Source: Nocardia aurantia
Lineage (GTDB): Bacteria; Actinomycetota; Actinomycetes; Mycobacteriales; Mycobacteriaceae
Length of the DNA: 64,000 nt
Reading direction: 5' to 3'
Assembly (NCBI RefSeq): GCF_009604425.1
Contig: NZ_WEGI01000015.1
Location: 1-64,000, forward strand
The stretch's first letter is position 1. Every line of letters starts with the position of its first letter. This document shows positions 16,170 to 24,599 of the stretch, in pieces. The position numbers and the translations under genes are program-made. A model generated the notes under the pieces. The model did not search any database and had not been told where the DNA came from. It worked only from the letters and a program-made list of their open reading frames with translations.

Positions 16170-17159
16170 TCACCGGCGCAGCGTCGTCTCCCGGTGCAGG
16201 TGGGAGAACTTGTCGGGGTTGCGCACCGAGTAGAGGCCGGTGACGAGTCCGTCGTCGAGGCGCAGCGCGAGGACGGTGTCGATCCGGCCGTCGAGGCGCA
16301 GGATGAGCGCGGGATGACCGTTGACGTGCGCCGGCTCCAGCGAGCGGGTGGCGAGGTTGCCGAGCGCGGCGGCCAGCAGGGCGGCGACCGCCTCGGCGCC
16401 GACGACGGGGACGAGGGCGGCCTGCGCGACGCCGCCACCGTCGCCGAGGAAGACGACGTCGGGCGCGAGGATGTCGAGCAGTCCGGACAGGTCGCCGGTG
16501 TCCACCGCCCGCTGGAACGCCGACAGGGCGCCGCGGGCGTCGGCGGGGGAGACGGTGCCGCGCGGACGGCGGGCGGCGATATGGGATCGTGCGCGGTAGG
16601 CGAGCTGGCGGACCGCGGCCGGGGTCCGGCCGACGGTTTCGGCGATCTCCTCGTAGTCCAGGTCGAAGACCTCGCGCAGGACGAACACGGCCCGCTCGAT
16701 CGGCGCGAGGGTTTCCAGTACCAGCAGCATCGCCATCGAGACATGTTCGGCGAGTTCGACATCGGCGGCGACGTCGGGTGCGGTGAGCAGCGGTTCGGGC
16801 AGCCAGGGGCCGACGTAGGACTCCTTGCGGCGGGTGAGGGTGCGCAGGCGGTCCAGCGCGCAGCGCGTGGTGATCCGGACCAGATACGCGCGGTGTTCCT
16901 GCACGGTGCCGAGGTCGACGCGGGTCCAGCGCAGCCAGGTTTCCTGCAGCACGTCCTCGGCGTCGGCGGCCGAGCCGAGCATCTCGTAGGCGGCGGTGAA
17001 CAGCAGATTGCGGTGCGCCACGAAGAGCTCGGTCGCGAGATCCGGTCGGGTGTCGCGGTTCCCGCCGACTCCGGCGGGGATGTGCCCGGTCTGTGCCACG
17101 GGGGCCTGCTTTCTCTCGGCGGCGATCCGTGCACGAGACGGTTCCGCCCCGGGATTCAT
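16170..17159 (-). CDS. sigJ: ECF41-group RNA polymerase sigma factor (SigJ-like)
   Basis: A 329-residue extracytoplasmic-function sigma factor. Region 2 (about 43-105) includes GSAADAEDVLQETWLRW for -10 recognition. Region 4 (about 140-200) includes LDYEEIAETVGRTPAAVRQL. A SnoaL/NTF2-like C-terminal domain follows (about 205-329). The ECF41 hallmarks are visible: WLPEPL in the linker, a DGGG motif and NPDKF near the end. Family knowledge: in ECF41 the fused SnoaL domain replaces a separate anti-sigma factor, and the target is usually an adjacent carboxymuconolactone decarboxylase-type gene, exactly as here. ATG 17159 is used; GTG 17099 is possible because the first 35 residues are not conserved. 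Confidence 0.92.
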   Translation of the reverse strand: MNPGAEPSRARIAAERKQAPVAQTGHIPAGVGGNRDTRPDLATELFVAHRNLLFTAAYEMLGSAADAEDVLQETWLRWTRVDLGTVQEHRAYLVRITTRCALDRLRTLTRRKESYVGPWLPEPLLTAPDVAADVELAEHVSMAMLLVLETLAPIERAVFVLREVFDLDYEEIAETVGRTPAAVRQLAYRARSHIAARRPRGTVSPADARGALSAFQRAVDTGDLSGLLDILAPDVVFLGDGGGVAQAALVPVVGAEAVAALLAAALGNLATRSLEPAHVNGHPALILRLDGRIDTVLALRLDDGLVTGLYSVRNPDKFSHLHRETTLRR

Positions 17160-17173
17160 AACACGGAATCGCC

Positions 17174-17187
17174 GTGATCCACATCAC
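17174..17187. promoter_or_regulatory. CRP/GlxR-like palindrome
   Basis: GTGA-N6-TCAC with perfect half-sites lies between sigJ and its divergent partner, 15 bp upstream of the sigJ ATG. It fits the actinobacterial cAMP receptor consensus TGTGA-N6-TCACA except for its outermost bases. Binding is predicted, not shown. Confidence 0.4.
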
Positions 17188-17197
17188 GATTCGGGCG

Positions 17198-17224
17198 TGT
17201 TACGGCAGCCGGGCGGCCGTCGTC
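17198..17224 (+). promoter_or_regulatory. Candidate ECF41 promoter
   Basis: TGTTACG at 17198-17204 and CGTC at 17221-17224 are separated by 16 bp. The known ECF41 promoter has a TGTCACA-like -35 and CGTC -10, so one or two -35 bases deviate. It lies 42 bp before the decarboxylase start, the expected target. Confidence 0.5.
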
Positions 17225-17265
17225 CTGTGGTCATCCGATTCAGAACCGCGAGTGAGGAACACATC

Positions 17266-17751
17266 ATGGAACCCCGTTTCGACCTGAACGCCAACGAACT
17301 CGGCGCGAAGATCGGTCAGCGCTTCGCCAACACCAGTGTGGCGATCCTGCAATCGTCACTGCCGAAATCCCTGGTGGAACTCGTCGAGTTGCGCGCCAGC
17401 CAGATCAACGGCTGCGGCTACTGCGTCGACGCCCACGCCAAGGAACTCGCCGCCGCCGGTGAACCGGCCGTGCGGGTGAATCTGGTTGCCGCCTGGCGGG
17501 AATCGACGGTATTCACCGAGGCCGAGCAGGCCGCGCTGGCGCTGGCCGAGGAGGGCACCCGCATGGCCGACGCCGCGCACGGCGTCTCCGACGAGACGTG
17601 GGCGCTGGTGCGCAAGCATTTCGACGACGATCAGATCGCCGCGCTGGTCTATCTCGTCGCGATGATCAACGCCGCCAACCGCTTGCTGGTGATCACCAGG
17701 ACCAAGGGCGGGTCGTATCAGGCGGGCGCCTTCGACGCCGTGGCGAACTGA
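17266..17751 (+). CDS. Carboxymuconolactone decarboxylase/AhpD-family protein (ECF41 partner)
   Basis: A 161-residue helical protein of the AhpD/CMD superfamily. The redox motif NGCGYCVDAHAKEL (CxxC followed by His three residues later) is near residues 50-63, typical of alkylhydroperoxidase AhpD-type proteins rather than true decarboxylases. ATG 17266 has GAGGA 8 nt upstream. It is divergent from the ECF41 sigma gene and carries a candidate ECF41 promoter, so it is most likely that sigma factor's main target. It may act in peroxide or electrophile detoxification; the substrate is unknown. Confidence 0.9.
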   Translation: MEPRFDLNANELGAKIGQRFANTSVAILQSSLPKSLVELVELRASQINGCGYCVDAHAKELAAAGEPAVRVNLVAAWRESTVFTEAEQAALALAEEGTRMADAAHGVSDETWALVRKHFDDDQIAALVYLVAMINAANRLLVITRTKGGSYQAGAFDAVAN

Positions 17752-17773
17752 GCGTCGCCGGAACGGCGCCGGA

Positions 17774-17805
17774 CGCGGCAGGCGGGCGCCCGCCCGCCTG
17801 CCGCG
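17774..17805. terminator. GC-rich hairpin between convergent genes
   Basis: A perfect 14-bp stem with a 4-nt loop (17774-17787 paired with 17792-17805) lies between the stops of the AhpD-like gene and the DUF3759 gene. No T-tract follows on either strand, so it may act as a bidirectional U-less terminator. Confidence 0.5.
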
Positions 17806-17818
17806 GTACCCCGGGCTG

Positions 17819-18142
17819 TCAGTGCTGCTGGTCGTACAGCGAGTACGCCTGTTCCCGCGCATGCTCTTTCGCGCGTTCGCGGTCCAGCCAGTCCAGGCCC
17901 TTGCTCTCGAACAGCTTGTCCACCTCGGCCGCCGCGAAGCCCGCGAGCAGTTCCTTGACCAGCGCGTGGTGCACCGGCTTGCCCTCGCGCTCCTCGTGTT
18001 TCTCGAAGGCCCGCATCGCCTCGAAACCGGCGGCTCCGGCGATCAATTCGTGCGTCCAACTGGCCTCGTGCGGTTCTCCCGCGTACACCTGGCTGTGGGC
18101 GTCACGTGCGCCACTGTGATCGAAGAGACCGAACAGACTCAT
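17819..18142 (-). CDS. DUF3759 (CipC-like) protein
   Basis: A 107-residue hydrophilic protein recognisable by SLFGLFDHSG, HEASWTHELIAGAAGFEAMR, AFEKHEEREGKPVHH and a helical tail DKLFESKGLDWLDRERAKEH. This is the pattern of DUF3759, the family of the fungal concanamycin-induced protein CipC, also present in actinobacteria. It is very rich in Glu, His and Lys and has no membrane segment or enzymatic motif. ATG 18142 is preceded by GGAAGG. Family members are stress- or growth-phase-induced; the molecular role is unknown. It converges on the AhpD-like gene. Confidence 0.8.
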   Translation of the reverse strand: MSLFGLFDHSGARDAHSQVYAGEPHEASWTHELIAGAAGFEAMRAFEKHEEREGKPVHHALVKELLAGFAAAEVDKLFESKGLDWLDRERAKEHAREQAYSLYDQQH

Positions 18143-18257
18143 AACAGCAAACCTTCCCGTGCCCGCGTACCGGACAACGCGATTCATCACTGTAGTCGCG
18201 TATCGGCCGAGATCGCCGGATGAACGAAAACTGTTGCTGCCGTGCTGTTCCGGCAGG

Positions 18258-18890
18258 TCAGGCGCCGGGCAGGATCGGCCCGACGTAGGTACCCGGATGG
18301 GTCGCCTCGTCCTGCAACGCCACCGTGACGGTCCACGCGATCGTCGCGTGTTCGGTGTCGTCGGGCGGAGTGACGAGCAGGTGGTGCACCGACAGGCCGC
18401 GCGCCATGGATGCCGGGTCCGCGCCCGGATCGCCCGGCAGATAGGTGAGAACGAAATGCGCGGTGGCATCCGGTGCGAGCGTGACGGTTCCGTGGTCGGC
18501 CGACTGACGGGTCAGCGACCATTGCCGATTCGGGTCCACGGCGCCGACGGTGACGGTGCCGTCCGGGGCGATGTCCAGGTCGGTGGCGGCGCCGAGCAGG
18601 TCCACACCCGGGAAGCCGGTCATGGTGCACGGCTGCCGCCGGGTGTTGGTGAGATCGATCGTCTGGTGGACCTGGCCGCCGCCCGGATCGTCGTGGCCCG
18701 CGACGGTGATCCGGAGCTCGGCCGCCTGGCAACGGTGCCCGGAGTCGGCGGTTTCGCTCGGCGCCGACAGTGCCGCGGCATCCGGGGAAGCGGCGCCGTC
18801 ACCGGATCCGTTCGGGTCCGAACAACCGGCGGCCGCCAGCGCGGACGCGGTCAGCAGATACGCCGCTGTGGCGAGTCGACCACCGAGCAT
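18258..18890 (-). CDS. DUF4232 lipoprotein
   Basis: A 210-residue secreted lipoprotein. The signal peptide ends in the lipobox SALAAAGC, so Cys22 or thereabouts should be lipidated. A Ser/Ala/Pro-rich linker follows, then a DUF4232-like domain with CQAAELRITVAG, the loop QTIDLTNTRRQPCTMTGFPG and a beta-rich end. The Cys pair CQAA/PCTM is conserved in this family. GAGAGGA precedes ATG 18890. The protein should face the periplasmic side of the membrane. Function unknown. It is divergent from the prenyltransferase gene and shares its 217-bp upstream region. Confidence 0.82.
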   Translation of the reverse strand: MLGGRLATAAYLLTASALAAAGCSDPNGSGDGAASPDAAALSAPSETADSGHRCQAAELRITVAGHDDPGGGQVHQTIDLTNTRRQPCTMTGFPGVDLLGAATDLDIAPDGTVTVGAVDPNRQWSLTRQSADHGTVTLAPDATAHFVLTYLPGDPGADPASMARGLSVHHLLVTPPDDTEHATIAWTVTVALQDEATHPGTYVGPILPGA

Positions 18891-19107
18891 CGCGAATTCC
18901 TCTCGTACGCGGACGGATTCGCACCACCGAGCGCCAGCCTACGCAATGTCGACGCCGGGTTCGAGTTCCATCGGACGATCGGTGTCGGCCGATCCGCGGT
19001 CTGCCCGGCCCCGAGTCTCTAGGCTGGGGCCGAGGAATCGGCGGACAGGGGAGCCGGCGCGCTGCGGTCGCCGGACCGGCGCCGCCGGTGGAACAGAGGT
19101 GATCACC

Positions 19108-19995
19108 GTGAGTGGCTCTGCCGTGACGACACTCGACCGGCTGCGCGCCGATCTGCGCACCTACGCCGGGCTGTGCGAGGCGCCCTACGACGCGGCGGTC
19201 GTGGATCCGGTGCTGGAGACCCTCGCCGACGCGTGGACGAATTCCGTTGTCGGCGTTCGCACCACCACGCACGCCGTGCCGGATCGGGAGGTCAACGCGC
19301 GGGTGCAGTATCCCGGCCCGGCGCCGGAACTGATCGAACGGCTCCGCGCGGCGGAATTCCTGGAGTACGTGGGCCATCCGATGGAATCGCTGCTCGACGC
19401 GATCCTCGGCATGCCGGTGGCGGGCGCTGTCGATCTGGCGCTGGGCCGGGGTGTGCAGAAGGTGTGGTTCGTGCTCGGCCGGACCCTGCCGGTCGCCGAA
19501 GCGCTGGCGCTGCCGGGCATTCCGGATGCGGCGCGGGGACACGCCGATCATCTGGAACGGTACGGGGGACAGGTCGGCATCGTCGCGCTCGACTTCCCGG
19601 CGCGGACGATGAATCTGTATTCGCAGGTTCTCACGCCGGAGGTGATCACCGCCGCCGACATCACGACGATGCTGGCCGATCTCGGGCTGGTCCCCGCCAC
19701 CGAGGCCGAACTCGCCCTGTTCGCAGGCACATTCAACGTCTACCGGACCTTCTCGTGGGATGCCGCGCACACGGTCCGGGTCTGCTTCCCCCGGCGGGTC
19801 GAGGCCGGGACGTTGCCCGGCGACCTGGATCCGGTGCTCGCCGCGTTCGCGACCGGCCCGGTCGCCGCCCCGGAACGCCGGCACACCGTCTACGCCGCCT
19901 ACGGGCCGGCGGACCGCTACTACAAGATCCAGACCGAGTACACCTCCACCCTGGGAGCCGCGTTCCCGGGCGGGACGGCGCCGCAGATCCGCTGA
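19108..19995 (+). CDS. ABBA-fold aromatic prenyltransferase (NphB/Orf2-like)
   Basis: A 295-residue soluble enzyme of the NphB/CloQ family, which transfers a prenyl group from GPP or DMAPP to an aromatic ring without a DDxxD motif. Recognisable blocks are EFLEYVGHPMESLLDAIL (NphB has ATGHPVDDLLADT), FPARTMNLYSQVL (NphB: YKKRQVNLYFSEL), the strand FNVYRTFSWD (NphB: FSVYPTLNWE) and GPADRYYKIQTEYTST near the end, whose Lys matches a diphosphate-binding Lys in NphB. GTG 19108 is favoured because GAGGTG lies 6-7 nt upstream; GTG 19099 is the alternative. No polyketide or phenazine synthase is adjacent, so the acceptor is unknown. Confidence 0.85.
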   Translation: MSGSAVTTLDRLRADLRTYAGLCEAPYDAAVVDPVLETLADAWTNSVVGVRTTTHAVPDREVNARVQYPGPAPELIERLRAAEFLEYVGHPMESLLDAILGMPVAGAVDLALGRGVQKVWFVLGRTLPVAEALALPGIPDAARGHADHLERYGGQVGIVALDFPARTMNLYSQVLTPEVITAADITTMLADLGLVPATEAELALFAGTFNVYRTFSWDAAHTVRVCFPRRVEAGTLPGDLDPVLAAFATGPVAAPERRHTVYAAYGPADRYYKIQTEYTSTLGAAFPGGTAPQIR

Positions 19996-20191
19996 GCGCC
20001 GCCGGATCCCGTGCGTCCACCGGATGGCACGCGGTCGCCGGATGCGCAGGTGCGCCCGCCGGTCCGCGGATGTCCCGCCCCGGGGACGATTGCGGACCGC
20101 CCGTCCGGGAACCCCTTGCCCAGGAGCGGGGCCGGGATTCGCCGGAGCCCGGGTGCGCTGCGGCGTTCGTGATCGGTGTGCAAGGAAGACA

Positions 20192-21982
20192 GTGGAATTG
20201 AACAGTGTGTGCGATGAGGATGTGGAGCGGCAGGAGCCGGCTCCGGTGGTGGCCGAGCGGATCGGGATGAACGACGCGATCGCCGCGACATTGACCCAAC
20301 GGGTGGGCTCGATGCCGGCGCTGTACCTGGCGCTGACGATCTTCGTGGGCTGGACGGTACTGGCGGTCTGGGGACCGCTGCACGCGGTGGATCCCTATCC
20401 GTTCCCGTTCCTGTTGTTCCTGAACAACATCGTCCAGTTGGTGCTGTGCCTGGTCATCCTGGTCGGGCAGCGGGTACTCAGCGTGGCGGCCGACCGGCGC
20501 GCCGTGCAGACCTACGAGAACACCGAGTCGGTCTTCGCCGAGGTGGCGCGGCTGCAGGAACATCTGGACCGGCACGATCGGATGCTCAGCCGGGGAGTGA
20601 GCCTGCTGGAGTCGAGCCCGCACCCGTGGATCGAGCGGCACCGGGTGCAACCGCCGCCGCAGGCCCGCGATCAGGCGATCGGCCTCAACGACCGGATCGC
20701 GGCCTGGCTGACCCAGCGGCTGGGCAGCGTCTGGGGGTTCTATCTGGCGGCCGTCACCCAGATCGTGTGGATGTTGCTGGCGCAACTCGGAATTCAGCAT
20801 TTCGATCCCTACCCGTTCGCGTTCATGACCTTCCTCTCCACGCTGGCGCAGCTGGTCTTCATGATCGTGATCATGGTCGGCCAGGATGTGCTGAACCGGA
20901 CCGGGGACCGCCGCGCCGAGCAGACCTATCTCGACGCCGAGGCGGTCCTCTACGAATGCCGCCGCATGCAGGCGCGGCTCACCGCGCAGGACCGCGTCCT
21001 CGACAGCGTGACCGGCTACATGACCACCCAGGTCACCGAGCAGCTGGCGCGCGCGGTGCATGCCACCGAGGAACGGGTCGACCATCAGGCCCGCGCGCAC
21101 GCCACGATGACCACCGGCCGGGTCCCGGCCGGGGCGGGCACGCTGCGCGGCTGGGACGACCTGCCCGAGGAGCGCAAGCGCTCCTATCGCGTGCAGGCGC
21201 GCCGGCTCGGCGAGAACCTGACCGTGGTCGGCTGCGTGATGATGCCGGCCGCCGACACCGCCCCCGATGCCCAGCTCGGCGACGACGAGGTCAAGGTGCT
21301 GGCCCGGCTCGAATACGAACGCCGCATGGCCGACAAGACCATGCAGCGGGCCCGGTACTCACCCGGCCGCCGTGACCGGGACGACGCCCACCCGCTGCCC
21401 TGGGACGATCTGCCCGACCCGGCCCGGATCCGATACCTGCAGGCCGCCCGCCTGATCCCGGAGATGTTGGCGCGCGCCGGTTTCCAGGTGGTGCGCCGCG
21501 ACTACGACGGTCTCACCGAGGCCGATTTCACTGCCGAGCAGTGGTCGACGCTGCATCGCGCCCTGATGGCCGCCGGCATCGTGGTCGCCCTCGGCGAGGA
21601 CGGCGCGGACTACGCGGAGATCACCGCCCTGATCACGATCGTGCGGCAGGTCAGCCTCACCCACCCCAGCCGCTTCCTGCGCGAACTGACCGCCACCTCC
21701 GTCTTCGACACCACCCTGCGCGCCGACACCCGCTACGCCGACTACGAGGGCCCGGCACTGGAGGTGATCCGCTCCGCGACCGCGATAGTCGCCGGCGCCG
21801 CCCCGGACGAACTCCCGCAGTTCCGCGCCCTGCTGATCGAGATCGCCGAAACCGTCGCGGTCGCCGGCACCGACGGCACCCTCTTCGGCTCCGACGTCCA
21901 CCACGACCCCGGCGGCGAAACCCTCGCCCTCACCGCCGTCCGCCGCGCGGTCGGCCTGGAGCCCGCCACCGCGGACCGGTGA
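20192..21982 (+). CDS. Membrane protein with two DUF1003 domains and C-terminal RyR-like repeats
   Basis: A 596-residue protein. Two tandem DUF1003 modules (about 22-120 and 165-285) each have NDxIAxxLTQRxGS, a pair of membrane helices around DPYPF, a GQxVLxxxxDRRAxQTY loop and a coiled-coil-like tail. They are followed by two segments resembling RyR domains: WDDLPEERKRSYRVQARRLG (about 325) and WDDLPDPARIRYLQAARLIP (about 415). The last 130 residues are helical and unassigned. GTG 20192 is preceded by AAGGAAG. DUF1003 membrane proteins are of unknown function, and RyR domains in bacteria are found with nucleotide- or ion-signalling proteins. The role is unknown. Confidence 0.75.
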   Translation: MELNSVCDEDVERQEPAPVVAERIGMNDAIAATLTQRVGSMPALYLALTIFVGWTVLAVWGPLHAVDPYPFPFLLFLNNIVQLVLCLVILVGQRVLSVAADRRAVQTYENTESVFAEVARLQEHLDRHDRMLSRGVSLLESSPHPWIERHRVQPPPQARDQAIGLNDRIAAWLTQRLGSVWGFYLAAVTQIVWMLLAQLGIQHFDPYPFAFMTFLSTLAQLVFMIVIMVGQDVLNRTGDRRAEQTYLDAEAVLYECRRMQARLTAQDRVLDSVTGYMTTQVTEQLARAVHATEERVDHQARAHATMTTGRVPAGAGTLRGWDDLPEERKRSYRVQARRLGENLTVVGCVMMPAADTAPDAQLGDDEVKVLARLEYERRMADKTMQRARYSPGRRDRDDAHPLPWDDLPDPARIRYLQAARLIPEMLARAGFQVVRRDYDGLTEADFTAEQWSTLHRALMAAGIVVALGEDGADYAEITALITIVRQVSLTHPSRFLRELTATSVFDTTLRADTRYADYEGPALEVIRSATAIVAGAAPDELPQFRALLIEIAETVAVAGTDGTLFGSDVHHDPGGETLALTAVRRAVGLEPATADR

Positions 21983-21986
21983 CCGC

Positions 21987-23636
21987 TCAGTGCCCGAAAG
22001 CCTCTGCCAGCCACCATGATCCGGTATCGCGGACGACCTTGGCGTCGATCACCATCGGGCGGCGTGGGGTGACGTCGAGCCAGGGCCGCAGTCCGGCCAG
22101 GTCGGCGCGGGAACGGACGGTCAGTGCGTCACAGCCGAAACCCCTTGCGACCGAGGCGATATCGGTCTCCGGGAAGGTGACGATGGCGAGATCCTCGCCG
22201 CCGGTGAAGTGGTGTACCTCGGCGCCGTACATGGCGTCGTCGTAGATCACGACCAGTAGCGGGAGTCCCAGGCGCACCGCGGTGTCGAGTTCGGCGACGC
22301 TCATCATGAATCCGCCGTCGCCGCAGGCGGCCACGGGCAGGCGGGCCGGTTGCGCGAGGGCCGCGCCGATCGCGGTCGCGAGGCCCAGCCCGATCGACTG
22401 GAACGCCTGGGTGAAGCAGAACGCGAACTCGTCCGGCACGTCCAGGTACATGCTGGGGTAGCCCATGAAGTTGCCGGAGTCCACCGACACCACCCGCTCG
22501 CGGGGCAGCATCCGGTCGAGTTCGGCCGACAGCACCCGCGGATCGATCCGGTCCGCGGTGCTCGTGTCCTCGAAAGGTACGTCGTTCCAGCGCTTTTCGG
22601 TATGGATCCGGGCGGCGATCGCGGCCGTGCGATATCCGGTCCCGGTCTGCGCCGCGGCGCCCCCGCGCGCGGTGAGCAGGCGCGCGGTCGCGTCGGCGGT
22701 CTCGGTGACCCCGCCCCACAGACCGAGGTGGATCGGGCGGTTCCGGCCCAGGGCCTGCGGATCGATGTCGACCTGCACGACCTTCGTTTCCGGTGCGATG
22801 AGCTTGCCGTGCCGCATCGTCCACATGTTCAGCGCGCATCCCCAGCCGACGATGAGGTCGGCGCCGGTGATCAGTTCGGCGGCCAGCGGGGTGGAGAAGC
22901 CGCCGGACACGTCGATGTCCCAGTCGTGGGCGCGGAACATGCCACGCGACACCGCCGAAGTCGCCAGCAGCGCACCCGACAGGTCGGCGAGCCGGGCGAT
23001 CGCCTGCTCACCACCCGCCGCGCGGGCGCCGCGTCCGGCGACGAAGACCGGCCGGCGGGCCTCGCGGAGCAGATCGGCGAATCGCTCGAGGTCGGCCGCG
23101 GCGGGCTGTGGCAGCGCGACGATCCGCTCGGGTGGGGGGGCCTCGCGATCCTCGGGCAGCGGTTCGTCCTGGACATCGATCGGCACGTTGAGCACCACCG
23201 TGCGGCCCTGCGCGCACAGCCGGAACGCACGGGTGACGTCCGCGACGGCGGTGCGCGGCGAGCGCACTCGCATCGGCTCCGCGCCCAGACCGCGCGCGAT
23301 GCCCGCCTGATCGATGAAGAAGTTCGAGGTCGGCGCGGTGGCCTCCGCGGTGACCACGAGCAGCGGGGTGCGGGACTTGCTCGCCTCCGCGACGCCGGTC
23401 AGCGCGTTGGTATAGCCGCAGCCCTGATGCAGCGACAACACCGCCACCTCGCCGCTCATCCGGGCGTACCCGTCGGCCATGCTCGCCGCGCCGCCCTCGT
23501 GCCGGGTCGCGACGAACCGTCCGCCCGCCGCGGTGAACGCGTTCGTGAAGTGGAAGTTCCCGCTGCCCACGACACCGAAGGCGACGCGCGCACCCAGGTC
23601 GAAGAGGGTCCGCCCGATGGCGTCGCGTACATACAT
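21987..23636 (-). CDS. Thiamine-diphosphate-dependent enzyme (acetolactate synthase-like)
   Basis: A 549-residue enzyme with the three ThDP-family domains. The PYR domain has RHEGGAASMADGYARMSG, including the cofactor-activating Glu. A central NAD/FAD-like domain (about 190-340) follows. The PP domain has GDGGFMMSVAELDTAVRLGL, the GDG-x(25-30)-N-type Mg-ThDP motif, with the end YDDAMYG where many have NN. AAAGGA precedes ATG 23636. Family members include acetolactate synthases, benzoylformate decarboxylases and sulfoacetaldehyde acetyltransferases; the exact reaction cannot be decided. It is divergent from map and ends 4 bp from the convergent DUF1003 gene. Confidence 0.85.
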   Translation of the reverse strand: MYVRDAIGRTLFDLGARVAFGVVGSGNFHFTNAFTAAGGRFVATRHEGGAASMADGYARMSGEVAVLSLHQGCGYTNALTGVAEASKSRTPLLVVTAEATAPTSNFFIDQAGIARGLGAEPMRVRSPRTAVADVTRAFRLCAQGRTVVLNVPIDVQDEPLPEDREAPPPERIVALPQPAAADLERFADLLREARRPVFVAGRGARAAGGEQAIARLADLSGALLATSAVSRGMFRAHDWDIDVSGGFSTPLAAELITGADLIVGWGCALNMWTMRHGKLIAPETKVVQVDIDPQALGRNRPIHLGLWGGVTETADATARLLTARGGAAAQTGTGYRTAAIAARIHTEKRWNDVPFEDTSTADRIDPRVLSAELDRMLPRERVVSVDSGNFMGYPSMYLDVPDEFAFCFTQAFQSIGLGLATAIGAALAQPARLPVAACGDGGFMMSVAELDTAVRLGLPLLVVIYDDAMYGAEVHHFTGGEDLAIVTFPETDIASVARGFGCDALTVRSRADLAGLRPWLDVTPRRPMVIDAKVVRDTGSWWLAEAFGH

Positions 23637-23718
23637 CAGTGTCCTTTCCCGGTCGCGGCGGTCGAACCCGGTCGGCCGGGGACGCCGTCCACCGATATCC
23701 TGCCGGGCCGGGTGTGGA

Positions 23719-23724
23719 TATTCT
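23719..23724 (+). promoter_or_regulatory. -10 element (TATTCT) of a probable leaderless map transcript
   Basis: TATTCT ends 7 nt before the map ATG, and there is no Shine-Dalgarno sequence, so transcription should start at or next to the start codon. Confidence 0.6.
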
Positions 23725-23731
23725 GGATCAC

Positions 23732-24595
23732 ATGTCTGTCCGCACCCGCAAGCCGCTCGCTCCCGGAACCCTCTCGCCGACCCGCGAGGTGCCGCGGGCG
23801 ATCGAGCGGCCCGAGTACGCGTGGAAGAAGACCGCGAACGAGGGTCACGAGCCGTGGGTGCAGACCGCGGAGACCATCGACAAGATGCGGATCGCGAGCC
23901 GCATCGCGGCGCAGGCGTTGCAGGAGGCGGGCAAGGCGGTCGCGCCGGGCGTCACCACCGACGAGCTGGACCGGATCGCGCACGAGTACATGTGCGATCA
24001 CGGCGCGTATCCGTCGACCTTGGGCTACAAGGGTTTTCCGAAGTCCTGCTGCACCTCGCTGAACGAGGTGATCTGCCACGGCATCCCGGATTCGACCGTG
24101 ATCGAGGACGGGGACATCGTCAACATCGACGTCACCGCTTACATCCACGGGGTGCACGGCGACACCAACGCCACCTTCCTCGCCGGTGACGTCGACGAGG
24201 AGGCCCGGCAGCTGGTGGAGCGCACCCACGAGGCCACCATGCGGGCGATCAAGGCCGTGCGGCCGGGCCGGGCGCTGAACGTGATCGGCCGGGTCATCGA
24301 GGCCTACGCCAACCGGTTCGGGTACGGCGTGGTGCGCGACTTCACCGGCCACGGTGTCGGTCCCACCTTCCACAGCGGGCTGGTGATCCTGCACTACGAT
24401 CAGCCGGCGGTCGAGTCGGTCATCGAACCGGGTATGACCTTCACCATCGAACCGATGATCAACCTCGGCGGCATCGACTACGAGATCTGGAACGACGGCT
24501 GGACCGTGGTCACCAAGGACCGCAAGTGGACCGCCCAGTTCGAGCACACCCTGGTGGTCACCGACGAGGGTGCCGAGATCCTGACGCTGCCGTGA
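23732..24595 (+). CDS. map: Methionine aminopeptidase, type I
   Basis: A 287-residue metalloenzyme that removes the initiator Met from nascent proteins. The five metal ligands are visible: Asp in NIDVTAYIHGVHGDTNATF (two Asp), His in FTGHGVGPTFHSG, Glu in TFTIEPM and Glu in FEHTLVV. The N-terminal 40 residues, with the proline-containing RKPLAPGTLSPTREVPRAIE, match the extended MapB type of Mycobacterium (about 285 residues). ATG 23732 is supported by a TATTCT element 7 nt upstream. cobQ follows after 4 bp, so the two are probably co-transcribed. Confidence 0.97.
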   Translation: MSVRTRKPLAPGTLSPTREVPRAIERPEYAWKKTANEGHEPWVQTAETIDKMRIASRIAAQALQEAGKAVAPGVTTDELDRIAHEYMCDHGAYPSTLGYKGFPKSCCTSLNEVICHGIPDSTVIEDGDIVNIDVTAYIHGVHGDTNATFLAGDVDEEARQLVERTHEATMRAIKAVRPGRALNVIGRVIEAYANRFGYGVVRDFTGHGVGPTFHSGLVILHYDQPAVESVIEPGMTFTIEPMINLGGIDYEIWNDGWTVVTKDRKWTAQFEHTLVVTDEGAEILTLP

Positions 24596-24599
24596 GCCG

